Below are positions 16,589-24,512 of a stretch of DNA of 34,623 nt, piece by piece (position 1 is the first letter of the stretch; the number at the start of each line of letters is the position of its first letter). Origin of the DNA: an uncultured Verrucomicrobia subdivision 3 bacterium (GTDB taxonomy: Bacteria; Verrucomicrobiota; Verrucomicrobiia; Limisphaerales; UBA11358). The translations under genes and the position numbers were made by a program. The stretch is from positions 1 through 34,623 of the forward strand of contig CAITTG010000070.1 in NCBI GenBank assembly GCA_903895255.1, in the 5' to 3' direction. The notes below the pieces were generated by a model, which had not been told where the DNA came from, ran no database searches, and saw only the letters and a list, made by a program, of their open reading frames with translations.

Positions 16589-18913
16589 TCACAAGCTCAT
16601 AAACTTGAGCACCTGGACTTCTTTGTGGAAGACGAGGTAGATCTTGTTTTTATCGAACTTCACATCCACGGGGGCGCGGTCCTCATCGTGTTCCCACAGG
16701 GTCCGGCCGTTTTTGGGGTTGATGCGGACGATTTTCATGAAGGCGGGTTTCTGGAGGCCAGACGTCAGGTCGCTGGCCATGTCATCGACAATTTTGTCGT
16801 GGGCCTGGAAGGTGTACACAAACGGCCCGGAGACGTAAGCGGCATAGCCGCCGGTCTTGGCGGTCCATAAATTCCGGCCGGTGGCGGCATCGACCTTGAG
16901 CAGGACGGCATCGATGGCCTCGGCGACATCAATCTGGCGGGCGTACTTGATCTTGTCGAGGTTGGCGGTGGTGGTGTTGACGTAGATGTGCCCGAGGTCG
17001 TCAAAGAACAGGCCCAGAATGCCCACGGAAGGCAGGCGCCAGCGGGCGTTGCCGGTGGCCAGGTCGAAGGCGGTCAGGACAGCCTGGTCCACGACGTAGA
17101 GAGTGTCGCCATGTTCCACGCACGGGCCCTCGCCGAGGGTGGAGTCCGCCCCGCTGGGGCCGGCGCGACTGGGGGCGACGGGATAGGTAAGGGTGGCACT
17201 CCAGAGTTTTTTGTTATTTTTGTCCAGCACAGTCACGCTGGAGCCGGCGGCGATGACGTTCACGGTTTTTTGGGAGTAAACGACGGGCGGCCCGATGACC
17301 TCGCCGGTCCAGCCGGGTGCCTCCGCGGCGTCCGGACGGAGGACCGTGATTTGATAGCGGCTGTTATCCTCGGAGACTTTGTCGCCGCCATTGGCGCGCT
17401 GCATGTCGTTGAGCAGTTCGTTCTCCGCTTCGACGCCCTGGCCGGCGGTGAGGTTGCCATCCAGCACCCGCTGGGCGGGCGGGGCCTTCATGGCCACGCG
17501 GGTGGTAATGCGCGATTCCAGCAGCTTGACGGTGTATTGCACATAACCATTCGGACTTGGCACGAGGGTGAACTGTTCGTAATCCAAACCGGTCTGCGGA
17601 TCGGTGCGCCGCGGTTTTTGCGGGTCATTGTCGTCCTGCATGGCCTTCTCGAGGGCCTGCTCATGCAGGCTGTTGGCCAGCAGGGCGGGCAGGGCGAGGC
17701 GCGCCGGGGTAGTAAGGTTTTGTGCCTGCTCGGCGACCTTGCCCGGGTCGAGGGGTTGGTTTGGGTTGCCCGAGACGGAGGGCAGCCCGCTGCCAGTTTC
17801 GGAGGGTTTCCGGGTGGTGAGCACCATTTTGCCATTCTCATGAAATTCCTCGGTGCGGGCATCGCCGGTGGCGTAATTGATGTGGGTGACGTACTTCGCC
17901 CCGGTGGGGGATTCGCGCAGGACGAGCAATTCGCCATCGCCGGCGACAAACTCCCCCCGGTCGTCCCCGAGCGAAATCGTTTGCAGGGGCGCGCCGGTAT
18001 CCCAGTCGTAGCGGGTGAGGGTGTTCAGGCTGGCGAGCCAGACGTATTTACCGGTGCCGAGCAGCGAATAAGCGCTTTCCAAATCCTGCCGGGCCATCCG
18101 CTGGAGGGTTTCCTGGCCGGTATGATAACTATGGTCTGACTCGGCCTGGGACATTTGGGCGACCACCTGGTCCACCTCCGCCTGGGTGAAGAGCTCATGG
18201 GACCAGACGGATTTTTTGGTTTTGAGATCGTAGCGCGCAAAGGTCGCCCCGTGAATGAAAAGCAGTTGATCCGGGTCCACCTGGCGGCTCTGGCCGACCA
18301 TGGCGCGGTCGTCAAAATGCACCGAGAACACCGGGCTCGGCATGGCGAGAAAGAAATTGTACCAAATGGCCAGGGCCGCCAGCAAAACCAACGCGAGGGC
18401 GCCGCCCTTCATGATGAGGCCGGTCTTGCGCCAGAACCGGGCCTCCACCGCCGACCCCAGGTTGGCGTACTCCGGGACTTTAAGGCTCTCCGCCGCCGCC
18501 TTGCCTTTGCAAAAGGGCGAGCAAAAGAAGCCGAATAGCTCCAGGCATTTTGCACAAATGGGCTTGTGGCAGACGGCGCATTTTTCGGTGGCGGGCTCCT
18601 GGCCGTGCTTGGCGCAGTACGCGCCGGCCGGGGTTTCGCCAGCCGGAGCCGGGGTGGCGGCCGGCGGGGCGGGGGACTCGTGTTGGGAAATTTTGAGCCG
18701 CGAGACAGATGGTGCCGGGGCGGGCGCTCTCGGGGCGGGCGGCGGCAGGGCGACGCTGGGAGGCTCCACGCCCAGTTCGCGCTGGATCAATTCATTGACG
18801 ATGGCCGAGGAATCCACGCCGCAAGCCGGGCAGACGAAGCGCACTGGCGTGGCAGCACTTTCCGGGGTGACCTCGAACGAGTACTTGGCCCCGCAGGAAC
18901 ATTGGATTTTCAT
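16589..18913 (-). CDS. Zinc-ribbon/B-box-like membrane protein with PQQ-type beta-propeller
   Basis: Encodes 774 residues from the ATG at 18913. N-terminal Cys pairs at 5/7 and 28/31 make an MJ0042-like ribbon. A Pro/Ala-rich linker follows (about 48-98), then a B-box-like cluster: C100, H103, C112, C115, C120, C123, C131, C135. One membrane segment lies at about 167-190 (MKGGALALVLLAALAIWYNF). The remaining 580 or so residues have PQQ-propeller character, with repeats such as TLYVVDQAVLTAFDLATGNARWRL, LLKVDAATGRNLWTAKTGG and MKIVRINPKNGRTLWEHDED. Inferred topology: zinc domains inside, propeller outside. The propeller type usually serves as a binding or assembly scaffold here rather than a PQQ enzyme, and no dehydrogenase motif is seen. 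It lies 7 bp downstream of the pseudopilin gene, so the two form an operon. Confidence 0.8.
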   Translation of the reverse strand: MKIQCSCGAKYSFEVTPESAATPVRFVCPACGVDSSAIVNELIQRELGVEPPSVALPPPAPRAPAPAPSVSRLKISQHESPAPPAATPAPAGETPAGAYCAKHGQEPATEKCAVCHKPICAKCLELFGFFCSPFCKGKAAAESLKVPEYANLGSAVEARFWRKTGLIMKGGALALVLLAALAIWYNFFLAMPSPVFSVHFDDRAMVGQSRQVDPDQLLFIHGATFARYDLKTKKSVWSHELFTQAEVDQVVAQMSQAESDHSYHTGQETLQRMARQDLESAYSLLGTGKYVWLASLNTLTRYDWDTGAPLQTISLGDDRGEFVAGDGELLVLRESPTGAKYVTHINYATGDARTEEFHENGKMVLTTRKPSETGSGLPSVSGNPNQPLDPGKVAEQAQNLTTPARLALPALLANSLHEQALEKAMQDDNDPQKPRRTDPQTGLDYEQFTLVPSPNGYVQYTVKLLESRITTRVAMKAPPAQRVLDGNLTAGQGVEAENELLNDMQRANGGDKVSEDNSRYQITVLRPDAAEAPGWTGEVIGPPVVYSQKTVNVIAAGSSVTVLDKNNKKLWSATLTYPVAPSRAGPSGADSTLGEGPCVEHGDTLYVVDQAVLTAFDLATGNARWRLPSVGILGLFFDDLGHIYVNTTTANLDKIKYARQIDVAEAIDAVLLKVDAATGRNLWTAKTGGYAAYVSGPFVYTFQAHDKIVDDMASDLTSGLQKPAFMKIVRINPKNGRTLWEHDEDRAPVDVKFDKNKIYLVFHKEVQVLKFMSL

Positions 18914-18920
18914 CGTGCGC

Positions 18921-19541
18921 TCAGGGTTTGGGGTTTAAAAACACGACCGGCAAGGGAATCAGCAGGTCGAAAGGCGCAGCGGGACCACTGCCCTGCACGG
19001 AACCGTCGCCCAGGAGAAAATTACCGCCATACTTGTGATGGTTGTTGCCGGGTGGATCGCCCGTCAGGGAAAACACCTGTTTGCCTTTTAATTTGGAGCT
19101 GGTGTCCACCTGCCGATCAGTCAGCAACGGCCAGGTGGCGGCGGCCGGATCATCCAGTCGGCGACCCATGTAATAGGCATAACTGATTTTGCCTTGGGAG
19201 AGGGCGGCTCCAGCCGGCCGCTCCGGGTCCCGGCCGCCGGGACAGATAAAGATGGAGGTGTCCGCCGAATAGCGGGGCACCAGGAGGTCCAGCGGGGCCT
19301 CGGACGTCACGGCATTGGTGATCTGGGGCAGGCGACCGTTGGCGTCCTTGGCATAGATTTGGAGGGCGATATAAATTTTCTGGAGATTATCCTGGCACAG
19401 GGCTTTTTGGGATTTTTGCCGCCGGGCCGAGCCGAAGCTGTACATCATGGCGGACACGCCACACATGATGAAGAGCACGAGGAGGAGTTCGATAAGCGAG
19501 AACCCGCCCGGTCGGGACGACTGGTGGGAGGATGTGTGCAT
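18921..19541 (-). CDS. Type II secretion/type IV pilus-like pseudopilin
   Basis: Encodes 206 residues from the ATG at 19541. It has a type III prepilin signal: a short polar leader with GG/FSLIELLLVLFIMCGVSAMM, where cleavage is expected after the Gly before FSLIE, and Glu at position 5 of the mature protein. A helix follows (ARRQKSQKALCQDNLQKIYIALQIYAKDANGRLPQ) of the kind seen in the verrucomicrobial and planctomycetal prepilin-like families. Later parts include ICPGGRD and a C-terminal NHHKYGGNFLLGDGSVQGS segment; GGNFLLGDGSV closely resembles the H-x-G-G-x-N-x-L-x-x-D-G-x-V motif of those families. It is probably a minor or major pseudopilin of a secretion apparatus whose other genes are outside this window. 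It is the first gene of a pair with the PQQ-domain membrane protein. Confidence 0.82.
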   Translation of the reverse strand: MHTSSHQSSRPGGFSLIELLLVLFIMCGVSAMMYSFGSARRQKSQKALCQDNLQKIYIALQIYAKDANGRLPQITNAVTSEAPLDLLVPRYSADTSIFICPGGRDPERPAGAALSQGKISYAYYMGRRLDDPAAATWPLLTDRQVDTSSKLKGKQVFSLTGDPPGNNHHKYGGNFLLGDGSVQGSGPAAPFDLLIPLPVVFLNPKP

Positions 19542-19653
19542 GCGAATATCTTAGTAGCGTAAACCCGGCGGGGTGGCAATGGCAAGATGGCGCGGCGACG
19601 GCGGCCTTTAAACTTGCGATTAGGCCCGCTGGTCTGATATTGTCCGTGCTCAT

Positions 19654-20409
19654 ATGGCTGCCATCGGCCGGTTTCAGCAAGGTGATCACATTTTCCATGC
19701 CAAAGTCGTGGAGGGGGAATTGTTTCCGGTGGAGGGGGACATTTTCGGGTCGCCCGCCTTCGCCCGCAAACCGATCCCGCGCAAGGGCATTAAAACCCTG
19801 GTGCCGGTGGTGCCTTCCAAAATCATCGCCGTGGGCATTAACTATGCCGACCACGCCCGGGAAATGGGGCGGGAACTGCCGAAGGAACCGCTGATCTGGT
19901 TCAAGGCCACCACCTCGCTGCTGGCGGATGGCGGGAAGATTGAAATTCCCTTCCGCGAACACCGCACCGATTTCGAGGTGGAACTGGGCATTGTGATTGG
20001 CCGGAAAATCCGCAATGTCGCCCCGGCCACCGCCGCCCGTTACATCCTCGGCTACACCACGGGTTTGGATATCAGCGACCGCACCATCCAAAAAGCCGAG
20101 TCGCAATGGGCACGCTGCAAATCCTTCGACACTTTCACCCCGCTGGGCCCCTATGTGGAAACCAAGCTGGATCCCCGGGAACTGACCATCCAGCTTTTCC
20201 AAAACGGACAGTTGCGGCAGAACTCCAACACCCAGCAGCTTATTTTCAACTGCCCGCAACTCGTCAGCTTTATTTCAACCAACCTGACGCTCCTGCCCGG
20301 CGATGTCATCCTTACCGGCACCCCCAGCGGCGTGGGGCCCATCGCCTCCGGTGACCGCCTGGAAGCGCGCATTCAGGGGCTGGCCCCGCTGAATATTCAG
20401 GTGAAGTAG
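19654..20409 (+). CDS. Fumarylacetoacetate hydrolase family protein
   Basis: Encodes 251 residues from the ATG at 19654. It belongs to the FAH family, which includes acylpyruvases, 2-hydroxyhepta-2,4-diene-1,7-dioate isomerases and oxaloacetate tautomerases. Family signatures: IIAVGINYADHAREMG near residue 58, PLIWFKATTSLL, then the metal-binding residues E108 and E110 in DFEVELGIVIGR and D139 in TTGLDISDRTIQ. The end has LLPGDVILTGTPSGVGPI, the usual C-terminal signature. The length matches bacterial single-domain members. The exact substrate cannot be read from the sequence. The gene is divergent from the pseudopilin operon across about 110 bp that should hold both promoters. Confidence 0.88.
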   Translation: MAAIGRFQQGDHIFHAKVVEGELFPVEGDIFGSPAFARKPIPRKGIKTLVPVVPSKIIAVGINYADHAREMGRELPKEPLIWFKATTSLLADGGKIEIPFREHRTDFEVELGIVIGRKIRNVAPATAARYILGYTTGLDISDRTIQKAESQWARCKSFDTFTPLGPYVETKLDPRELTIQLFQNGQLRQNSNTQQLIFNCPQLVSFISTNLTLLPGDVILTGTPSGVGPIASGDRLEARIQGLAPLNIQVK

Positions 20410-20431
20410 GGTGCTCGCCCGCGGTGGGTTG

Positions 20432-20450
20432 GCACGGGCATGACCCGTGC
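20432..20450. repeat. Perfect hairpin after the FAH-family gene
   Basis: GCACGGG-CATGA-CCCGTGC, a 7-bp perfect stem 22 bp after the stop codon. There is no T-run. It could stop or stabilise the FAH transcript or be a REP-type palindrome. Confidence 0.4.
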
Positions 20451-20584
20451 ATACCCCCAAAATATATATTGTGTCGCACCGGCCTGTTGGCAAAGAATGT
20501 CATCATTCAGCACGAGCAGCGGCGGATTGATTCAGAAGCCATCCGCCGGCTGGCCGTTGATTCCAACGAAACCGCTCACTGCCT

Positions 20585-22219
20585 ATGAAAAAAGCCCTGG
20601 TTTTCGGCGCCAGCCTGCTCGTGACCGCGACCTTGTTTGCCCAGACCAACTCTGCCACCGAGGTCGAGGCCATCCGCCAGGAGATGCAACAGATGCGCGC
20701 GGACTATGAGCAGCGCATGGACAAGCTGGAAAAGCGGTTGGAGCAAGTCGAGGCGGAGGCCGCAACCGCGAATCACGGAACGACCAACGCCGGCATCAAC
20801 GCCACCAACCCCGCGCCCATCACCGCGGAGCAAGCGCAGGCGTATGCGGACCGGGAGTTCCAGACGCACACCGAGTCGCCAGACATGTCGCCCGGGCTGA
20901 CGAATAATGCGGCGCTGAAACAGCGGGTGGAGCAGGTGCTGAACAACTACGTGGACACCGGCGGTTATTTCCGCGCCGGGTACGGGCGCGACGAGCAGGG
21001 CGGGCCGCAACCCGCGTTCCAGGCGCCGGGCGCGTTTGCCAAATACCGGCTGGGCAATGAGGCGGAAAATTATGGCGAGCTCATGATCGGCAAGGACTGG
21101 TATGTGCCGGATTTATTTTCCGCCGGGGCGGAACCGCCCCGCCTGGACGGCACGCCACCGGGACCGGTGGCGCGAACGCAGGTGCGCGTGGCGTTCTATG
21201 ATCCGTATTCCAGTTCCTCCAGCAGCAGTTTCCAAACGTCGCTGCCGGAAGCGTGGGCATCCATTGGCAATATTTTCGCGTCGCAGCCGGATTTAAAATT
21301 CTGGGCGGGCCAGCGCTTTTACCGGCGGGAGGACATCTGCATCAACGATTTCTTTTTCTATAACATGAGCGGCGCGGGTGGCGGCGTGGAGGATTACCAA
21401 TTGGCGAACGGCAGCAAGCTGGCGCTCGCCTGGATCGGCAACGGCTCGCAAAGTGGCGTGTATTCCTCCGATATCACGGCCCTGCCCGCCCCGAACAACC
21501 AGGCCGGCTTCAGCAAGCAAAACGTGGATTTGAGCCTGTATGATGTCGACCTGCCGCTGGGCCGGGGCGAGTTTGCGGTGGTCTTCGCCACGGAGAACAG
21601 CGGCCAGGATGCGGCGGGCGCGCAGGCGCCGAATTCCCAGGGGGCGGCCGTCAATTTCATCCACACCCGCGACCAGTTTTTAAGCGCGGACGGGGTGAAT
21701 AAATTCTCCCTCCAATTCGGCACCGGGGCCGCCAAGACCTTCACCTCCGGCTATGAAACCACCACTTATACCAACGGCACGTATATTGTGCCGGACGACC
21801 CGAGTTCCTGGCGGTTTCGCGCGACCGAAAGTTTTGTGTCCGACCTCAGCCCGCATTTTTCCATCAGCCCGGCGCTGGTCTACCAGTACACCGATTATCA
21901 TGATTCGCAGGGCAACGTGCAGTGGCTTTCCGGCGGCGTCCGGCCGATTTATCACTTCACCCAAAACTTCGACGTCGCCTGGGAAGGCGGCGTGGACCAT
22001 GTCCACGACGAGGGATCGGGCCCGAGCGGGACGCTCTACAAACTCACGCTCGCGCCCGAAGTTTCCCTCGGCAACCATTTTTTCAGCCGCCCCGTCCTCC
22101 GTGCCTACGTTACTTATGCGCGGTGGACGGACGGCTTCAAAGGATCCATCGGCGGCAATGATTACATGGCTGACACCGTCGGCTGGGTGTGGGGCATGCA
22201 AATGGAAACGTGGTGGTAA
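20585..22219 (+). CDS. LamB-like carbohydrate porin with N-terminal coiled coil
   Basis: Encodes 544 residues. The signal peptide is 1-20 (MKKALVFGASLLVTATLFAQ). Residues about 25-60 are a heptad-rich helix (VEAIRQEMQQMRADYEQRMDK...) predicted to be a coiled coil, as in porins that anchor to the periplasm or peptidoglycan. The barrel then starts with GGYFRAGYGRDEQGG, FQAPGAFAKYRLGNEAENYG, which parallels maltoporin's early strands (FQ..GA..KYRLGNE.E.Y.EL). The protein ends WGMQMETWW, close to the C-terminal FGAQMEIWW of LamB proteins, with a terminal aromatic for outer-membrane insertion. It is about 120 residues longer than E. coli LamB because of the coiled coil and linker. It probably passes oligosaccharides through the outer membrane. 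A CPA1 antiporter follows after 15 bp. Confidence 0.85.
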   Translation: MKKALVFGASLLVTATLFAQTNSATEVEAIRQEMQQMRADYEQRMDKLEKRLEQVEAEAATANHGTTNAGINATNPAPITAEQAQAYADREFQTHTESPDMSPGLTNNAALKQRVEQVLNNYVDTGGYFRAGYGRDEQGGPQPAFQAPGAFAKYRLGNEAENYGELMIGKDWYVPDLFSAGAEPPRLDGTPPGPVARTQVRVAFYDPYSSSSSSSFQTSLPEAWASIGNIFASQPDLKFWAGQRFYRREDICINDFFFYNMSGAGGGVEDYQLANGSKLALAWIGNGSQSGVYSSDITALPAPNNQAGFSKQNVDLSLYDVDLPLGRGEFAVVFATENSGQDAAGAQAPNSQGAAVNFIHTRDQFLSADGVNKFSLQFGTGAAKTFTSGYETTTYTNGTYIVPDDPSSWRFRATESFVSDLSPHFSISPALVYQYTDYHDSQGNVQWLSGGVRPIYHFTQNFDVAWEGGVDHVHDEGSGPSGTLYKLTLAPEVSLGNHFFSRPVLRAYVTYARWTDGFKGSIGGNDYMADTVGWVWGMQMETWW

Positions 22220-22234
22220 TCGGGGAGATTGAAT

Positions 22235-23485
22235 ATGACATTAATTGCGAGCTTTGTAATATTTCTTTTCGTCTACGCGTTGTTTTCGCGGCGGCTGGAG
22301 CGGACGGTTTTCACCGCGCCGATGATTTTCACCCTGGGCGGGGTGGCCCTGTGCGAGGTCGTGGCCGGGATTCTGGCGGACAAGGCCGAAATCCGTGAAG
22401 CCCTGCGCGCGACGTTTCTGCGCACAGCCGAGTTGGGTTTGGTCATGCTGCTGTTCACGGACGCCAGCCGCACAGAATTTCGGGTGCTCAAAACCATTCA
22501 CAACCTGCCGACGCGGCTGTTGAGCGCGGGCATGTTGCTGACCATTTTACTCGGTGGCCTGGCCGCCCGGCTGGTGTTTCCGCAATTAACCCTCTGGGAG
22601 GCGGGGATCATCGCGGCCATTCTCGCGCCCACGGACGCGGGGCTGGGGCAAATCATAGTGAACAGCCCGCGCGTGCCGGAGCGCATCCGCCAGGCCTTGA
22701 ACATTGAAGCGGGGTTGAACGACGGATTGTCAGTGCCCTTCCTGCTGTTCTTTTTCGCGCTGGCGGCGAGCGGAACCGAGGGTGAGGGGGCGAGTCTCAC
22801 GGAATTTATCGTCAAGCAGCTCATTTTCGGCGCGCTGATTGGCGGGGCCATTGGGTGGGCCGGCGGCCAGTTGCTGGGCTGGGCCGGACGCCAGGAGCTG
22901 ATGAGTGAATCGCTGCAACAACTGGGGGTGGTCGCGCTGCCCCTGCTGTGCGCGCTGGGCGCGGAAGCGGCGGATGCGAGCATGTTCATCGCCGCCTTCG
23001 TGGCGGGACTCACCGTGCAATCGGGCTTTCGCGAGGCGGGAAAACACAGCATTGAGTTCACCGAGGAATGGGGTCAGCTGCTGAACCTGGGCGTGTTTTT
23101 TCTCTTTGGCATTATAGTCGCGCGGGACTGGGCGGGGTTTGCCTGGACGCATTGGGTGTATGCCGTGCTGAGTCTTACCATTGTGCGCATCCTGCCGGTG
23201 GCGGTTTCCCTGATGGGCACGGGGTTGAGCCGGGGGACGATGCTGTTTATGGGCTGGTTTGGCCCGCGCGGGCTGGCGTCGATCGTGCTTGGCATGGTGT
23301 ATCTGGAGCAGGAGACCCATTTGCCCGGGGAAAACACCATCCGGCTGACGGTAATGGCCACCGTGTTCCTGAGCATCCTGGCCCACGGCATGAGCGCGCT
23401 GCCGGGCATCGCGTGGTATGAAAAGAGCGTGGCGCGGCTGGGTGCCGATGCGCCGGAGAAACAGGCCATCCAGGGGAAAGCGTAA
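22235..23485 (+). CDS. CPA1-type cation:proton antiporter (NhaP-like)
   Basis: Encodes 416 residues from the ATG at 22235, which has GGGGAGA about 7 bp upstream; an in-frame TTG at 22229 lacks that spacing. About 12 hydrophobic segments span the protein, from MTLIASFVIFLFVYALF at the start to MATVFLSILAHGMSALPG near the end. The transport-site region reads EAGIIAAILAPTDAGLGQIIV and later ALNIEAGLNDGLSVPFLLF, which holds the E..LNDG motif of CPA1 Na+(K+)/H+ antiporters, with the Asp expected to carry protons and cations. GWFGPRGLASIVLG is another family signature. It should act in the inner membrane in pH and salt homeostasis. It lacks the long C-terminal cytoplasmic domain of some relatives. 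Co-transcription with the porin is likely from the 15-bp gap. Confidence 0.88.
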   Translation: MTLIASFVIFLFVYALFSRRLERTVFTAPMIFTLGGVALCEVVAGILADKAEIREALRATFLRTAELGLVMLLFTDASRTEFRVLKTIHNLPTRLLSAGMLLTILLGGLAARLVFPQLTLWEAGIIAAILAPTDAGLGQIIVNSPRVPERIRQALNIEAGLNDGLSVPFLLFFFALAASGTEGEGASLTEFIVKQLIFGALIGGAIGWAGGQLLGWAGRQELMSESLQQLGVVALPLLCALGAEAADASMFIAAFVAGLTVQSGFREAGKHSIEFTEEWGQLLNLGVFFLFGIIVARDWAGFAWTHWVYAVLSLTIVRILPVAVSLMGTGLSRGTMLFMGWFGPRGLASIVLGMVYLEQETHLPGENTIRLTVMATVFLSILAHGMSALPGIAWYEKSVARLGADAPEKQAIQGKA

Positions 23486-23533
23486 ACGGGCATGGCGCCG
23501 GTTTTTTTGCTTTTCCGCCTTTCGGCCCTGGCT

Positions 23534-24226
23534 TCATCCGCGGGCGGGTTTCATTGTGCGGGCCACCACTTCGATCTCCGCCTTGTTCTTCGCAATCATG
23601 TTCGGGCCGAGCACGCCCCGCCAGAAGACATTGGGATAGACGATGGCGCTCCGTCCCAAAATGGTGCCGGGGTTGAGCACGGCGTTGCAGCCGGCCTCGG
23701 CATGGTCGCCCAGGAGTGCGCCGAATTTGCGCAGGCCGGTGTCCAACGGTTTGCCCGCCACTTCCACCGTCACGTTACCGGCGAGGAGTTTGATATTGGA
23801 GATTTTCACCCCGGCCCCGAGATGGGCCTTGTAACCGAGAATGGAGTCGCCGATGTAATTAAAATGCGGCACCTGCGCGCCATTAAAGAGCAGCGCGTTT
23901 TTCAATTCTGAGGAATTGCCGACCACACAACCATCGCCGATGATGACATTCTCGCGGATATAGGCGTTGTGACGGATCTGGCAGTTGCGACCGATGATGG
24001 CTGGGCCCTTGATCATGACGCCATCCTCGACCACGGTGCCCTCACCAATGAAGACTTTTTCGCCGATGAAGGCCCGGCCCTCACATTGGTTATGTAACCC
24101 GGGCTTCAGATGCGCGGCCAGATAGGGCTCAATTTTTTTGAGCGCCGCCCAGGCAAACTCGCAGCCTTCAAAAATGGCCGCGTGCTCGGTCTGCGTTAAA
24201 TCAAACAAATCAGCCGGTTTGAACAT
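23534..24226 (-). CDS. Left-handed beta-helix acyltransferase-like protein (GlmU C-terminal type)
   Basis: Encodes 230 residues from the ATG at 24226. After about 40 residues with MFKPADLFDLTQTEHAAIFEG, hexapeptide repeats run through most of the protein: GRAFIGEKVFIGEGTVVEDGVMIKGPAIIGRNCQIRHNAYIRENVIIGDGCVVGNSSELKNALLF and, after an insertion, GALLGDHAEAGCNAVLNPGTILGRSAIVYPN. This is the LbetaH fold of sugar-nucleotide acyltransferases, closest in style to the C-terminal half of GlmU and related nucleotidyl-transferase proteins. The NTP-transferase half is absent. The HFNYIGDS segment resembles the catalytic loop region HXXYXGDS of GlmU. It probably acts on a sugar nucleotide in envelope synthesis. 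It is convergent with the antiporter gene and lies next to the split tRNA. Confidence 0.82.
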   Translation of the reverse strand: MFKPADLFDLTQTEHAAIFEGCEFAWAALKKIEPYLAAHLKPGLHNQCEGRAFIGEKVFIGEGTVVEDGVMIKGPAIIGRNCQIRHNAYIRENVIIGDGCVVGNSSELKNALLFNGAQVPHFNYIGDSILGYKAHLGAGVKISNIKLLAGNVTVEVAGKPLDTGLRKFGALLGDHAEAGCNAVLNPGTILGRSAIVYPNVFWRGVLGPNMIAKNKAEIEVVARTMKPARG

Positions 24227-24287
24227 GCGGGGAGTTTAAGGCACGGCCGGGGAGGGCAAAAGCCCAAATGCGGGGCGATGATTGAAA

Positions 24288-24331
24288 TGGTGCCCCCATT
24301 CGGAATTGAACCGAAATCACACGTTTAGGAA
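24288..24331 (-). pseudogene. 3' half of the split host tRNA-Arg(CCT)
   Basis: Reading the minus strand, positions 24331 to 24288 give the anticodon loop TTCCTAA, the 3' anticodon strand ACGTG, variable TGAT, T-arm TTCGG-TTCAATT-CCGAA, acceptor TGGGGGC and ACCA. Joined to the 5' half at 26744-26782 it makes a perfect 76-nt tRNA cloverleaf. Here it lacks its 5' half, so it cannot make a tRNA. It marks the left boundary of the inserted element. Confidence 0.88.
24325..24331. other. Left attachment core (direct repeat TTAGGAA)
   Basis: TTAGGAA, identical to 26744-26750. It equals the complete 7-nt anticodon loop of the target tRNA read on the plus strand. The two copies bound the inserted element. 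Confidence 0.8.
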
Positions 24332-24512
24332 GCTAATGACCCATAGATTTAAATTTTAATGTAAGCGGCTCTAAGCGTGATAGATAAAAATAATTTAAAG
24401 CCGGAATAAAATCAACTAGTAACCCTTTTATGTAACTCAGCAAAATCTGCGTTGAGTTAAGAGGCCTCTCCCCCGAGCGATTTTTCTAGGGGTGTTTTCC
24501 CATCGTTTGCCA

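Noticed and set aside
16988..18139. Plus-strand frame of 383 codons opposite the PQQ-domain gene
   Set aside because: The minus-strand gene has ordered zinc motifs, a membrane helix and propeller repeats; the plus frame has none.
24430..24512. Programmed +1 frameshift completing the integrase
   Set aside because: The +1 continuation is only about 19 residues and holds neither a His/Trp box nor a Tyr, so it would not restore the active site.
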